A DNA stretch of 36,881 bases from an uncultured Saprospiraceae bacterium (GCA_937928045.1 CALFWO010000064.1:1-36881); one strand, 5' to 3'. Numbered from the stretch's first letter, positions 15,321 to 24,471 are shown. Made by a program: numbers and translations. The notes: generated by a model from the sequence alone, not told the origin.

Positions 15321-17117
15321 TTATTTAGGGACTAAATTGTCTTTTGAAGCGTAAAGCTTTTCTATTTCTTTAGAGTATTTTGTCCGAATTGCAGCTCTTA
15401 TCAATTTTAATGTAGGTCCGTACTCGCCTGTTTTTGCGGACCACTCTTTATGCAATAAATAGAATTGTCGAACTTTTTCTGGTTTACTAAGGTGTTCGTT
15501 TTTTTCCTTAATCTCCAGTGCAATTCGGGCCATAACTTTCGGATTTAGCACCATAAATTGAGGTCCAGTCCAGTGGACATTATTCGCTTTACACCAAACT
15601 TCTAAGTGGTTAAAGTTCGGAATTATTAAAACACCAGGATAAGGTCTACTTGCCCCCAAAACCATACATTGGCTAATTAAATCGCTTGATTTTAGAACTT
15701 GTTCTACATGATAAGGTGCAACATATTTACCCGTGGTTGTTTTGAAAATGTCTTTTTTTCGACCAGTGATTTGGAGAAAATGTTTAAAAACAAACTTACC
15801 TCTATCCCCAGTTGAAAACCAACCATCTTTGTCGATTACCTTCGCTGTTTCTTCTGGCTTATTGAAATAGCCCATCATAATGTTTGGACCTTTGACTTGA
15901 ACATCTCCTTCATCATTTTCATCTTTGTTAACGACCCTTATGTCAACTCCCGGAATTGCAAAACCAACTGTTCCAAAGTGATGACCTCCCGGTTCAAATC
16001 TGTTAAAAGACACAACTGGTGATGTTTCTGTTAGGCCATAACCTTCTCTTATTTTTATTCCAGCTGCTGAAAATAATTTTCCCAAACGAGGTTGTAAAGC
16101 TGCAGCTCCAACGACAATACCTTTTACTTTTCCCCCAATTAAATTCCTCCACTTTCGATAGACCAAAAGATCAACAATCTTTCTTTTGATCCAGAACCAA
16201 GGAGCAATTTTTCGATGAGGATTAAATCGCTCGCCTAAATTAATAGCCCATTTCAACAGCAATTTTTTAACGACACCGCCCTTTTTTGTTTCAAGCATTA
16301 GTTTCTCGTAAACGCGTTCCAAAAGTCTTGGAACTGTCGTGAAATAATGCGGCCTTACTTTTTGCAAATCTTCTAATATGGTCGTAACTGATTTTGCATA
16401 ATGAATATTAGCTCCAACCATCCAATAGGTAAATATAACCATGCGTTCAAAAATATGACTCATTGGTAAATAACTCAATGTTCTTAGGCCAGCATAAATG
16501 GGGAGTAATACTGCAGTTGAATTGATATTACATAAAATATTGTAATGGCTAAGCATGACCCCTTTTGGGTCACCTGTGGTTCCTGAAGTGTAAATAATGG
16601 TTGCTAGGTCTTCCGGTTTAACTTGGTTTTTTCGAAATGAAAGTTCAATTTGGTCGTTTTTGTTACCTAGAAAATTTTCCCATGATGGGTAGTTTTGGGA
16701 ATTTGTAAGTAGAAAAATTTCTAAGTTAAGACCTGTTGTTTTTGAAGATTCAATTAAAAGTTTAGCAAGAGGTTCATCCGCTGCAAAGCAAATCGTAATG
16801 GAAGCATCTTTTAGAATATATTCAATTTGCTTGGTACTAGCAGAAGCATGTAAAGGAACAGGAATCGCTCCGATCATTTGAAGCGCAAAATCTATGAAGT
16901 TCCATGTCGGACTTCCAAGGTGCGTAATGATTCCCACGTTGGTTCCTGACTTAACCCCTTTTTGAATCATTCCACAAGCCAGTGATTCTATGATGTCAAT
17001 ACTTTCTGCTGTAGAATAGGCTCTCCATTGCTGATCTTCCCAAGCTTTGACGGCAGATTTCTGTGGATAATTTGCAGCTTGATAATAGATCAAATCAAAA
17101 AGTCTGGTTGGAATCAT
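15321..17117 (-). CDS. Long-chain fatty acid-CoA ligase (AMP-forming), paralogue
   Basis: This 598-residue paralogue of the following gene has the same landmarks: TSGTTGDPKG at 177-186, YLPMSHIFERM, GYGLTETSP, STGDRG and ITGRKKDIFKTTTGKYVAP. The N-termini also align (MIPTRLFDLIYYQAANYPQ versus MEPTRLFDFIHYQKANYPQ), pointing to tandem duplication followed by clear divergence. It is the upstream gene of the probable two-gene unit. The two copies may differ in chain-length preference or expression; the sequence does not decide this. All core motifs are intact in both. Confidence 0.9.
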   Translation of the reverse strand: MIPTRLFDLIYYQAANYPQKSAVKAWEDQQWRAYSTAESIDIIESLACGMIQKGVKSGTNVGIITHLGSPTWNFIDFALQMIGAIPVPLHASASTKQIEYILKDASITICFAADEPLAKLLIESSKTTGLNLEIFLLTNSQNYPSWENFLGNKNDQIELSFRKNQVKPEDLATIIYTSGTTGDPKGVMLSHYNILCNINSTAVLLPIYAGLRTLSYLPMSHIFERMVIFTYWMVGANIHYAKSVTTILEDLQKVRPHYFTTVPRLLERVYEKLMLETKKGGVVKKLLLKWAINLGERFNPHRKIAPWFWIKRKIVDLLVYRKWRNLIGGKVKGIVVGAAALQPRLGKLFSAAGIKIREGYGLTETSPVVSFNRFEPGGHHFGTVGFAIPGVDIRVVNKDENDEGDVQVKGPNIMMGYFNKPEETAKVIDKDGWFSTGDRGKFVFKHFLQITGRKKDIFKTTTGKYVAPYHVEQVLKSSDLISQCMVLGASRPYPGVLIIPNFNHLEVWCKANNVHWTGPQFMVLNPKVMARIALEIKEKNEHLSKPEKVRQFYLLHKEWSAKTGEYGPTLKLIRAAIRTKYSKEIEKLYASKDNLVPK

Positions 17118-17179
17118 TCAGTAAAGTAGCAAGGATGAAACTGATTTGTCTAAAGTAGAACAATAATGGTATAAAAAGA

Positions 17180-17211
17180 AAAGAGGCTGATCCTTTTGGA
17201 ACAACCTCTTT
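17180..17211. terminator. Terminator downstream of the yceI-like gene
   Basis: The stem AAAGAGG-C-TG / CA-A-CCTCTTT has one mismatch and a 12-base loop, and T-rich sequence follows on both strands. It separates the YceI gene from the acyl-CoA synthetase pair on the minus strand. Confidence 0.65.
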
Positions 17212-17235
17212 TTATTTCCTAAAAAAGCTTGGCTT

Positions 17236-17916
17236 TTATTTTTGTGTTTCAAGGCTAATGTTCAAAGAAATATCATCGTTGATAAACTTATCCTTCAGAT
17301 CATTAAAAACAGTTTTTGAACCATAGTTAATTCCCCATTCAGTTCTATTAATTTTGAAAGGAGGCGTAACTGCAGAAACCTTGTCTCCAAGAACTACAAC
17401 ACTTGCAGGGAAAGTGATTGACTTTTCGGTGTCTTTCATTTTAAGGTTACCTGTGATGCTAACATTCGCATCAGGAACAGTTGTGCTAGGAACAACACTC
17501 GTTATTGTAAAACTTGCGGAAGGATACTTATTGACATTAAAAAAATCATCTGCTCCTTTAGCATCCAATCCTTTCAAATGCCCTTCAAGACCTGCTTTTT
17601 GCTCACCTTCAAGATCTGTGCATGTAATCGAATTCATGTCTAACGTAAAAGATCCACCAGATAAAGTGCCATTAGAAATCTGAAGTGCACCACCAGATAC
17701 ATCAATTGTTCCCATGTGGCTACCTGTAGGCTTCGAACCCGTCCAATAAACCTTACTTGCTCCCTTGGTTACATTATAAGTGATTGCAGCTGCTGATTTA
17801 GCTGCCACTTCCTTGGCTGCGCCGGTTGCCGCTTTGTCACCAGCAGTTTTCTTACAACCAGTTAATACAAGGCCCAAAGCCAGTACTATAATGGATAATT
17901 TTGAAATAATATTCAT
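17236..17916 (-). CDS. YceI family lipoprotein
   Basis: The 226-residue protein starts with a lipoprotein signal (lipobox LTGC, Cys21), a short Ala/Lys-rich linker and a YceI domain at about 46-224. Typical YceI strands are seen: ASKVYWTGSKPTGSHMGTI, SGGSFTLDMNSITCTD, DDFFNVNKYPSASFTITSV, and NRTEWGINYGSK near the end. YceI domains are lipocalin-like barrels that bind isoprenoid or other amphipathic chains; the family also appears in acid or osmotic stress responses. It follows the MerR/CarH-like regulator gene on the same strand after 52 bases, so the two are probably co-transcribed. A terminator follows. Confidence 0.88.
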   Translation of the reverse strand: MNIISKLSIIVLALGLVLTGCKKTAGDKAATGAAKEVAAKSAAAITYNVTKGASKVYWTGSKPTGSHMGTIDVSGGALQISNGTLSGGSFTLDMNSITCTDLEGEQKAGLEGHLKGLDAKGADDFFNVNKYPSASFTITSVVPSTTVPDANVSITGNLKMKDTEKSITFPASVVVLGDKVSAVTPPFKINRTEWGINYGSKTVFNDLKDKFINDDISLNISLETQK

Positions 17917-17968
17917 TTGATATTGTGTTTGTGTGATAAATAAGTTCTACAAAGGAAAGAAAGAATTT

Positions 17969-18862
17969 CTAGTTCTCAGCAGAAAGGTGCGTAAGAAAAT
18001 CCAGAGTCTCTTCTAAACTGGCCAAAGGACGGATTTGACCACGGCGGGCAATCGATTGAGCAATAACTTGATAACCTGATATTAGAATTTCACATTCCGG
18101 AAAACTTTTGCTCAATTCACTGATATACACATCGACTGATTGGTTGGTATAACTTTCCGTAATCATAGTGAAAAGGTAGTCTGGTTTTCTTATTGCAAAG
18201 GCGTCTTTAAGGTCATTTATGGTGATATTTTGTCCTAAATAAATGACTTTATGCCCTCTGGATTGAAGCAAATAGCTTAAGAAAAGTAGACTTAATTCTT
18301 GTGATTCACCTGTGGGAAGATAAATCATGAAAGTTTTGGCGTTCTCAGTTGTTTTGAGTCCAAGTTTGTCTATCGCCGCAAGCAGCTTTTGTCTTATAAG
18401 AAAGCTCATAAAACTTTCTTGGACTGGATGAATTGAGCCGGTAAGCCAAAGAACGCTTAGTTTGTCAAGAAAAGGGTAAACAACAGAAAGCATGGTTTCT
18501 TCAAAGCCTAGTTGCTTAATATTTGTTCTAACGATTCTATCAAATTTCACCTCATCCATTTCAATCATAGAAATAGTCATGGCATCAAGCTGAGTATGAT
18601 GTTCAAAATTTATTTCTGAAAGGGCCCCTACCTGTTCCATAATCTCTTGATCAGACATGGTGGCTATTTTAGAAATTTTATAGCCGTTTTTGTTAAGTAG
18701 AGCAATATTCAAGATTTTTCTAAGATCATCATCTTCGTAGTAGCGAATGTTGGTTTTTGTTCGCTTAGGAGCTAAAATATCGTAGCGTTGCTCCCATATC
18801 CTTATTGTATGTGCCTTAATGCCACATAATTTTTCTAAGTCACTTATGGAATAAACCGCCAC
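17969..18862 (-). CDS. MerR family regulator with CarH-like domain, B12 ligands missing
   Basis: The 297-residue protein starts with GTG. Residues 1-72 form a MerR winged helix (YSISDLEKLCGIKAHTIRIW, RYY arm). Residues ~85-290 follow the CarH/LitR layout: a four-helix region and a Rossmann-like B12-binding fold. In light-sensing CarH of Thermus, Trp131, Glu141-His142 and the cobalt ligand His177 hold adenosylcobalamin, and His132 replaces adenosyl after light. Here Trp139 and Glu149 remain, but His132 aligns with Leu140, His142 with Ser150, and His177 with Gln188 (GESQELS). Cobalamin binding in the known mode is therefore unlikely. It may be constitutive or sense another ligand. A palindrome lies 21-41 bases upstream of its start. 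bshA is divergent and yceI is downstream. Confidence 0.85.
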   Translation of the reverse strand: MAVYSISDLEKLCGIKAHTIRIWEQRYDILAPKRTKTNIRYYEDDDLRKILNIALLNKNGYKISKIATMSDQEIMEQVGALSEINFEHHTQLDAMTISMIEMDEVKFDRIVRTNIKQLGFEETMLSVVYPFLDKLSVLWLTGSIHPVQESFMSFLIRQKLLAAIDKLGLKTTENAKTFMIYLPTGESQELSLLFLSYLLQSRGHKVIYLGQNITINDLKDAFAIRKPDYLFTMITESYTNQSVDVYISELSKSFPECEILISGYQVIAQSIARRGQIRPLASLEETLDFLTHLSAEN

Positions 18863-18882
18863 GCTGAAAATTTTTAAGCTTG

Positions 18883-18903
18883 GTTTGCAGGGTACCTACA
18901 AAC
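18883..18903. promoter_or_regulatory. Candidate operator (21-bp dyad) upstream of the MerR-type gene
   Basis: GTTTGcAGG-gta-CCTaCAAAC pairs at eight of nine positions around an odd centre. It lies 21-41 bases before the regulator's GTG. The region is shared with divergent bshA, whose start is 213 bases away. MerR proteins bind dyads of about this size in promoters, so autoregulation is a reasonable inference. It is not demonstrated. Confidence 0.4.
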
Positions 18904-19116
18904 TGTCATTGAGAACAGCTTAGTTAGTGTTTTGTTTATGAAAGCTATAGGAAAGGTTCAACAAAACTACAAAAAGCAAAGAAACGTGTCAATTAAAACC
19001 GGAAGTATTTTCAATAAATTAACGACAAGTTCGCAACAGATGAAAGAAATAACTGTTTGTCTCATATACCGCATGATTCAACTTAACTTACAGCGAGGAA
19101 AAGCGTTAAATGAAAT

Positions 19117-20289
19117 ATGGATAACAAATTGAAAATAGGAATAGTCTGTTACCCTACTTTTGGTGGTAGTGGAGTGGTCGCAACAGAATTGGGATTAGGG
19201 TTAGCGAAAAAAGGACATCAGATTCACTTCATCACTTATAGACAACCTGCTAGGCTAAATACTTTCCAAGAGAATATCTATTATCACGAAGTAAGTGGAG
19301 AAGATTATCCACTTTTCGAATACTCTCCTTACGACACTGCTTTGGCTAGTAAACTCGTTGATGTCGTTAAGTACGAAAACTTAGATTTATTACATGTTCA
19401 TTATGCCATACCCCATGCGGCTGTGGCCTATATGGTGAAAAAAATATTGTTAGCGGAAGGGAAATATATTCCGGTAGTCACTACACTTCATGGGACTGAC
19501 ATTACGCTGGTCGGAGCGAATAAAGCATTTGCTCCGGTAGTAGCCTTTTCAATTAATAAATCGGACGGGGTAACAGCTGTGTCCGAGTATTTAAAGCAAG
19601 CAACGTTTAAACAATTTAATATTGATAACGAGATTGAAGCAATTCCAAATTTTATTGATTTTGAACGGTTCACGAAAAAAAATAAGGATCACTTCAAAAA
19701 GGCTATCGCTCCAGAAGGAGAAAAAATATTAGCTCATGTTTCAAACTTTAGAAAAGTTAAAAGAGTTGGGGATGTTATTCGTGTGTTTGAAAAAGTATTT
19801 GAAAAAACCCCTAGTAAGTTACTGTTAATTGGGGATGGCCCTGAACGTAAACACGCAGAGGAGCTTTGTCGAGAAATTGGCTTGTGTGATGAAGTAAGGT
19901 TTCTAGGTAAACAAGATGCGGTAGAAGAACTCTTAGCTGTTGCTGATCTTTTTATTTTGCCATCTGAAAGTGAAAGTTTTGGCTTGGCAGCCTTGGAGGC
20001 AATGGCTTGTGAAGTTCCTGTAATTTCATCTAATGTTGGTGGTATCCCTGAAGTAAATATTCATGGTGTAACAGGTTTTCACAGCGAACTTGGTGACGTA
20101 GAGGACATGGCTAAAAATGCTATTGATCTTTTAACCAACGAAGACAAATTGGAAACGTTTAGAAAAAATGCTTTGAAACAAGCACAAACTTTTCATATTG
20201 ATAAAATCCTTCCTAAATATGAAAACTATTATCACAAGGTGATCAGAGAGTCGGTTTATAAGAATATAAAAAGCGAAGCCACTAATTAA
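19117..20289 (+). CDS. bshA: N-acetyl-alpha-D-glucosaminyl L-malate synthase (bacillithiol pathway)
   Basis: The 390-residue GT4-type glycosyltransferase joins GlcNAc from UDP-GlcNAc to L-malate, the first step of bacillithiol synthesis. Strong family marks are YPTFGGSGVVATELG at 12-26, HVHYAIPHA at 93-101, HGTDITLVG at 125-133, and the nucleotide-sugar motif SESESFGLAALEAMA at 283-297. Length matches BshA from Firmicutes and Bacteroidota. bshB and bshC are not in the window. It is transcribed alone, divergently from the MerR-like regulator. Its stop overlaps the end of the convergent PorZ-like gene by eight bases. Confidence 0.92.
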   Translation: MDNKLKIGIVCYPTFGGSGVVATELGLGLAKKGHQIHFITYRQPARLNTFQENIYYHEVSGEDYPLFEYSPYDTALASKLVDVVKYENLDLLHVHYAIPHAAVAYMVKKILLAEGKYIPVVTTLHGTDITLVGANKAFAPVVAFSINKSDGVTAVSEYLKQATFKQFNIDNEIEAIPNFIDFERFTKKNKDHFKKAIAPEGEKILAHVSNFRKVKRVGDVIRVFEKVFEKTPSKLLLIGDGPERKHAEELCREIGLCDEVRFLGKQDAVEELLAVADLFILPSESESFGLAALEAMACEVPVISSNVGGIPEVNIHGVTGFHSELGDVEDMAKNAIDLLTNEDKLETFRKNALKQAQTFHIDKILPKYENYYHKVIRESVYKNIKSEATN

Positions 20290-22663
20290 TAAACAAAATT
20301 TTTGTGACTAATGTGTTGGGTTTACCTTGGTTGCTGGTTGCTGCAGTAGAAAAAACCAAATATACACCGGTCGCTGCTTTTCTTCCGTTGTAATCTCTTC
20401 CGTCCCATACGGCTTGTCCTCCAAGTGCCTTTGTTTCATAAATTAGCTGACCATTTACGTCAGTTATTTTAACATCCGCATCTCTAGTCAATCCTTTAAT
20501 GGCAATTGTACCAGTATAATCAGGCCTAACCGGATTTGGAAAAGCAAAGACTTCTGATTCCTTATGAAAAGGAGCACCTTCTGTTGCGCCTTCTCTAAAA
20601 CTTACCAAGCCTTTTCCAGTTGCAAAGAAAACTTCTCCAGAGGTCGGGTGGACTTTAATGTCGGTTACAAAATTATCTGGAAGAGGAGAATTGTTGATAT
20701 CGAAAAAGGCCAACTGTTCTTTCCCATTTGGAGACATTAAGAAGACGCCATTTGTTGTTCCAAACCATTTTCTATTGGCACCATCAACAGCAATAGACCA
20801 GACATCTTCAGTTTCCAATAGATTAGCTCTAATACCATTTACCTCCACAATCTGACGAACACCCAAGCATTGTAAGTCGTACAAGGAAGAACCGCAATCA
20901 AAAGAGACAACACCTTTGCTAGTACCAATCCAAACTTCACCATCGAGATCTACTTCGATACTTCTTGCCCGGTTCCCATCTGGCAAGTTGGAGTTGTTAG
21001 AAGTTAGCTGAACAAAACGATCATCACCTTTTACATCAATAGTTCCATTATCATCATAGACAAGAATTCCTTTTTGATCGACCGTAAACCATTTATTGCC
21101 TTGAAAGTCTATAGCCATGTCTCTAAGATCATTGAATTGGGACAACCCACTACTAAAATCGTTGATTAAAGTTCCATCAGGTTTTAAAACAGCAAGCGGT
21201 TTGTTTGCATTGTTGTTCGTCATCCAAAGATTTCCTTCATTATCGAAAGCCAATCCCGCTACACGAACAGTTCCTGAAATGACACCCTCTAACAGATCGG
21301 AATTTCCCTTAGAATAAAAATCAAAGGTTGGACCCGGACCAACTTCTACTAAACCATTTACCATAGTTCCAACGTAAAATTTTTCTTCATCCGGACTTTT
21401 AATGATACGGTGGAAACCACGACCTCCTTGCTCAACCAATTCAGGAATATTATCTTTTTTGTAAAAGCCCCATTTTTCGTCTACATAAAAATATATGCCC
21501 TCGTTGTTTGCCTCTGGTTCTAGTGTTCTTGGGGAAATTCCGTTAGTCGATAGCCAAATTTCATCACCCCTTAATGCGATTTCATTAACCTGTTGAGAAT
21601 TTGGCGCGTTCGTTACTATTCTTGTGCAGGAGTTATCATCAACTTTGGTATATCTAAAGTCTCCAAATTTATCTGCAGACCAAATTCTAGACCGATCATC
21701 TTCGATGGCATAATTAGGTCTTTCAATACAATTATCTCTTAACTCCTTAACAAAGCCATCTGTGTTGAACAACACTTCAGTTCCGTCGCAACTAACAAGG
21801 TTTCCTCCTGTATCTGTTCTGTTGCAGAAAAACCCTGCAACAAGATACTCTCCTTCAGTGGTTAAAAAGATTGGCTCACTGTCTTCTCTTTCAAAAAGAA
21901 AAACTAGCTGATCAACTCCGTTATATTTGAAAAGAGAGTCATTTACAGTTACATAAAGTTGGTTATTGTAATTAACGACTTGTTGTGAAGAGTAAATTTC
22001 TGGAAAGCCTTCAGCGGATCCTTGGAGAACCCAATTGTTTAGATCTTTCAAATTGATCGAGGGATCATTAAGCGCTTTGTAAACACCTTCTTCTGTTGCC
22101 GCGAAAAAATATCCGTCAACTAGTGCAAGACTAGTTACTGGAATTCCTAAATCTAATGTGTAGCCAAATTCACTAACAACAGGATCAAACTCAACAATTC
22201 CAAAAGCCATTGAAAAGTATAGTTTGTTGTTATTGAGTAATTGAATATTTAGGATTTCTCGATTGAAGAAATTACCGTCCTGTTTTAAGTTTTCAAAAGT
22301 TAAAGTGTTGTTTTGGAAAACTTGATCGAAACTTGAATCATCATAAGTGACAATTAAACTTTCGTTTTCTGGAATGTATTTGATGAAATCAGGAGTAGAG
22401 TTTGAAAGACCATTTAATTTAGACAAAGTTGTCATATTGTTCTCAGGGTCATCTTTATCCAAGACTAGTACTGCAACTCTAGTTGTATAAAATATTTTTT
22501 CTTCTGACTGGGTAATGTGGGTGCCTACTTTAAAAGGAAGGTAATTTTTCCATGTACCTATTTGCAAATCAAACAAAGTGCTATCCTGAGCACCAAGAAA
22601 AGGATTTGATAACAGTAAAATCAGGGCAATACCCAAAGTTCTAATTAGTTGTGATGTCTTCAT
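20282..22663 (-). CDS. porZ: PorZ-like T9SS beta-propeller protein with C-terminal sorting domain
   Basis: From the ATG at 22663 the protein is 793 residues. A GTG nine bases upstream is in frame but overlaps an exact -7 promoter element, so the ATG is preferred. It has a signal peptide (cut near LGAQ), an N-terminal propeller beginning IGTWKNYLPFKVGTHI and NGLSN, and a second propeller with repeated two-component-propeller strands (NLWMTNN, NKWFTVDQKG, EVWIGTSKG, RKWFGTTNG). It ends in a C-terminal domain (FAFPNPVRPDYTG to LVTKILFIN). This layout matches PorZ of Porphyromonas, a cell-surface component of the T9SS attachment complex that supplies anionic LPS to the sortase. A general T9SS-secreted propeller protein is the alternative. 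No other T9SS machinery gene is nearby. Confidence 0.65.
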   Translation of the reverse strand: MKTSQLIRTLGIALILLLSNPFLGAQDSTLFDLQIGTWKNYLPFKVGTHITQSEEKIFYTTRVAVLVLDKDDPENNMTTLSKLNGLSNSTPDFIKYIPENESLIVTYDDSSFDQVFQNNTLTFENLKQDGNFFNREILNIQLLNNNKLYFSMAFGIVEFDPVVSEFGYTLDLGIPVTSLALVDGYFFAATEEGVYKALNDPSINLKDLNNWVLQGSAEGFPEIYSSQQVVNYNNQLYVTVNDSLFKYNGVDQLVFLFEREDSEPIFLTTEGEYLVAGFFCNRTDTGGNLVSCDGTEVLFNTDGFVKELRDNCIERPNYAIEDDRSRIWSADKFGDFRYTKVDDNSCTRIVTNAPNSQQVNEIALRGDEIWLSTNGISPRTLEPEANNEGIYFYVDEKWGFYKKDNIPELVEQGGRGFHRIIKSPDEEKFYVGTMVNGLVEVGPGPTFDFYSKGNSDLLEGVISGTVRVAGLAFDNEGNLWMTNNNANKPLAVLKPDGTLINDFSSGLSQFNDLRDMAIDFQGNKWFTVDQKGILVYDDNGTIDVKGDDRFVQLTSNNSNLPDGNRARSIEVDLDGEVWIGTSKGVVSFDCGSSLYDLQCLGVRQIVEVNGIRANLLETEDVWSIAVDGANRKWFGTTNGVFLMSPNGKEQLAFFDINNSPLPDNFVTDIKVHPTSGEVFFATGKGLVSFREGATEGAPFHKESEVFAFPNPVRPDYTGTIAIKGLTRDADVKITDVNGQLIYETKALGGQAVWDGRDYNGRKAATGVYLVFSTAATSNQGKPNTLVTKILFIN

Positions 22664-22671
22664 ATTCTTCA

Positions 22672-22679
22672 CAAAAATA
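22672..22679 (-). promoter_or_regulatory. Putative -7 promoter element of the PorZ-like gene
   Basis: Read on the minus strand this is TATTTTTG, an exact TAnnTTTG match, eight bases before the ATG at 22663. The transcript would have almost no leader. The alternative GTG start shares its first base with this element. Confidence 0.4.
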
Positions 22680-22747
22680 AACCCAAAGAATTACTTTTTA
22701 TTGCTTGACAGTCAATGTCGAGTGCTAAATGACAGAAAGGAGACCCC

Positions 22748-23320
22748 TTAGCGGTATAACGAAGAACTTAAAAGGTAGTCATAGACCGGTTCTGAGACCA
22801 AATATTGAATGGAATGATTTTCCTTAATACATTTTCTAATAAAACTTGCTGAAATCTTCATTTGTGGAGCATCAAAGAGCCGTACCTTTTCATGGGTTGC
22901 TAAGTCTCCTAAGTCATACCCTGGTCGGCTATATACATAAAGATTATAGTCGCGTAATATGATATCATAATTTTTCCACTTATTAAAAGTCATTAAGTTG
23001 TCGCCACCCATTATGAGTACAAATTCATGTTGGGGGTATTTTTCTTGTATATGAACCAATGTATCAATGGTATAGGAAGGTTTAGGAAGGTTAAACTCGA
23101 TGTTAGATGCTCTTAGCTTGTCGTTTTCTTCTACTGCTAATTCAACTAAATGTAATCTATCATGGTCCCTCGCCAGAGATTTTTTATCCTTAAACGGATT
23201 TTGTGGCGAAACAACATACCATACTTGTTCCAAATCTGTTTGGTTGGCCATGTAGTTGCCAATGATCAAGTGACCTACGTGAATAGGATTAAATGAACCA
23301 AAGAATAAACCGATTTTCAT
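22748..23320 (-). CDS. nadD: Nicotinate (nicotinamide) nucleotide adenylyltransferase
   Basis: The 190-residue enzyme makes deamido-NAD from nicotinate mononucleotide and ATP. The nucleotidyltransferase motif GSFNPIHVGH is at 8-17, and ISASFIRKCI near the C-terminus is the second ATP-binding motif. PQNPFKDK, DHDRLHLVELAV and FVLIMGGDNL are typical of NadD. The start is eight bases after the dnaN stop, so the two genes are almost certainly co-transcribed. Length is normal. Confidence 0.94.
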   Translation of the reverse strand: MKIGLFFGSFNPIHVGHLIIGNYMANQTDLEQVWYVVSPQNPFKDKKSLARDHDRLHLVELAVEENDKLRASNIEFNLPKPSYTIDTLVHIQEKYPQHEFVLIMGGDNLMTFNKWKNYDIILRDYNLYVYSRPGYDLGDLATHEKVRLFDAPQMKISASFIRKCIKENHSIQYLVSEPVYDYLLSSSLYR

Positions 23321-23328
23321 GGAGTCGC

Positions 23329-24444
23329 TTAATTACTCAACATCACAGGCATTACCAGCATCAAAATATCTTCATCTTCAATTTCGTCTACTGGTTTTAA
23401 AATGCCAGCTCGATTAGGTGATGATAGTTCGATTTTGATTTCATCAGATTCAAGAACATTTAGCATTTCGATTAGAAAACGAGCATTGAATCCGATTGTC
23501 ATAGGTTCCCCATCGTAGGTGCATGCCAATTGCTCTGTGGCTTCATTACTGAAATCAAGATCTTGAGCGGAAACGGTAAGGCTTCCATCGTTAATGTTCA
23601 AAATTACCTGGTTGGTTGTCTTGTTTGCATAAATCGCGATTCTCTTCAGGGAGTTTTGGAAATCAGCCCTGCTTATAGTTAACTGATTAGGCGAATCAGT
23701 TGGAATAACAGCATTATAATCAGGATATCTTGCGTCTATTAATCTACAGACCATTTTTATATGGCCCATTTCAAAGAAAGCGTTGGATTTATTGAACGAG
23801 AGTTTCAGGTCTCCAGCATTATTTAATGCATTTTTTAAAAGGTTTAAAGCTTTTCTTGGAATAATGAAATTAGTTGAAACTTCACTAGAGGTGCCTTTAA
23901 ATGTGTACTTAACCAATTTATGCGCATCCGTCGCAACATAGGTGATGTGATTGAAATCAACTTCAACATAAACGCCAGTCATTGCGGGTCTTAATTCATC
24001 ATTACTTGTAGCAAAGAGTGTCTTAGAAATAGCTTGGCTCATGGAGGCAGTCGTCAATTCTATAGCATCCACACCTTCCGCTTCTGGAATCTGAGGATAT
24101 TCTTGTCCATTTTCACCAGCCAAACGATATTTACCGTAAGCAGAAGTTATTTCAATCCCGAAATTTTCTTCATTAATATTGAAAGTAACTGGCTGTTGAG
24201 GTAGCTCCTTTAAAGTATCCATTAAAATTTTTGCCGGAACCGCAATAATTCCTCCACCATCAGCATTCACTTCAATTTCTGTAACAATAGTGGTTTCCAA
24301 ATCTGTAGCAGTGATGCTCAATTTGTTTCCTTTAATATTGAATAGAAAGTCTTCTAGAATTGGCAAAACAGGATTTGAAGCAATTGCTCCACCTGCAATT
24401 TGAAGTTGCTTTAATAGATCTGAAGAGGATACGCTAAATTTCAT
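23329..24444 (-). CDS. dnaN: DNA polymerase III beta subunit (sliding clamp)
   Basis: The start is set at the ATG at 24444 (371 residues, MKFSVSSSDLLKQLQ), which matches the conserved N-terminus; the frame is open a further ten codons upstream. The protein forms the dimeric ring that tethers polymerase III to DNA. Three DnaN domains can be followed, with PVLPILEDFLF in the first, RPAMTGVYVEV and ATDAHKLVKY in the second, and the C-terminal LVMPVMLSN, equivalent to the conserved MPMR-type end. It heads a probable operon with nadD. An exact TAnnTTTG element lies 27 bases upstream. dnaA is not adjacent, and the origin is not evident here. Confidence 0.96.
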   Translation of the reverse strand: MKFSVSSSDLLKQLQIAGGAIASNPVLPILEDFLFNIKGNKLSITATDLETTIVTEIEVNADGGGIIAVPAKILMDTLKELPQQPVTFNINEENFGIEITSAYGKYRLAGENGQEYPQIPEAEGVDAIELTTASMSQAISKTLFATSNDELRPAMTGVYVEVDFNHITYVATDAHKLVKYTFKGTSSEVSTNFIIPRKALNLLKNALNNAGDLKLSFNKSNAFFEMGHIKMVCRLIDARYPDYNAVIPTDSPNQLTISRADFQNSLKRIAIYANKTTNQVILNINDGSLTVSAQDLDFSNEATEQLACTYDGEPMTIGFNARFLIEMLNVLESDEIKIELSSPNRAGILKPVDEIEDEDILMLVMPVMLSN

Positions 24445-24471
24445 ATGGAGGTAAGTATGATAGGTTTGAGG

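Noticed and set aside
18932-19132. 66-codon plus-strand open frame just before bshA
   Set aside because: It overlaps the bshA start in another frame, has no recognisable motif, and its basic composition fits random AT-rich sequence. A short leader peptide cannot be fully excluded, but nothing supports it.
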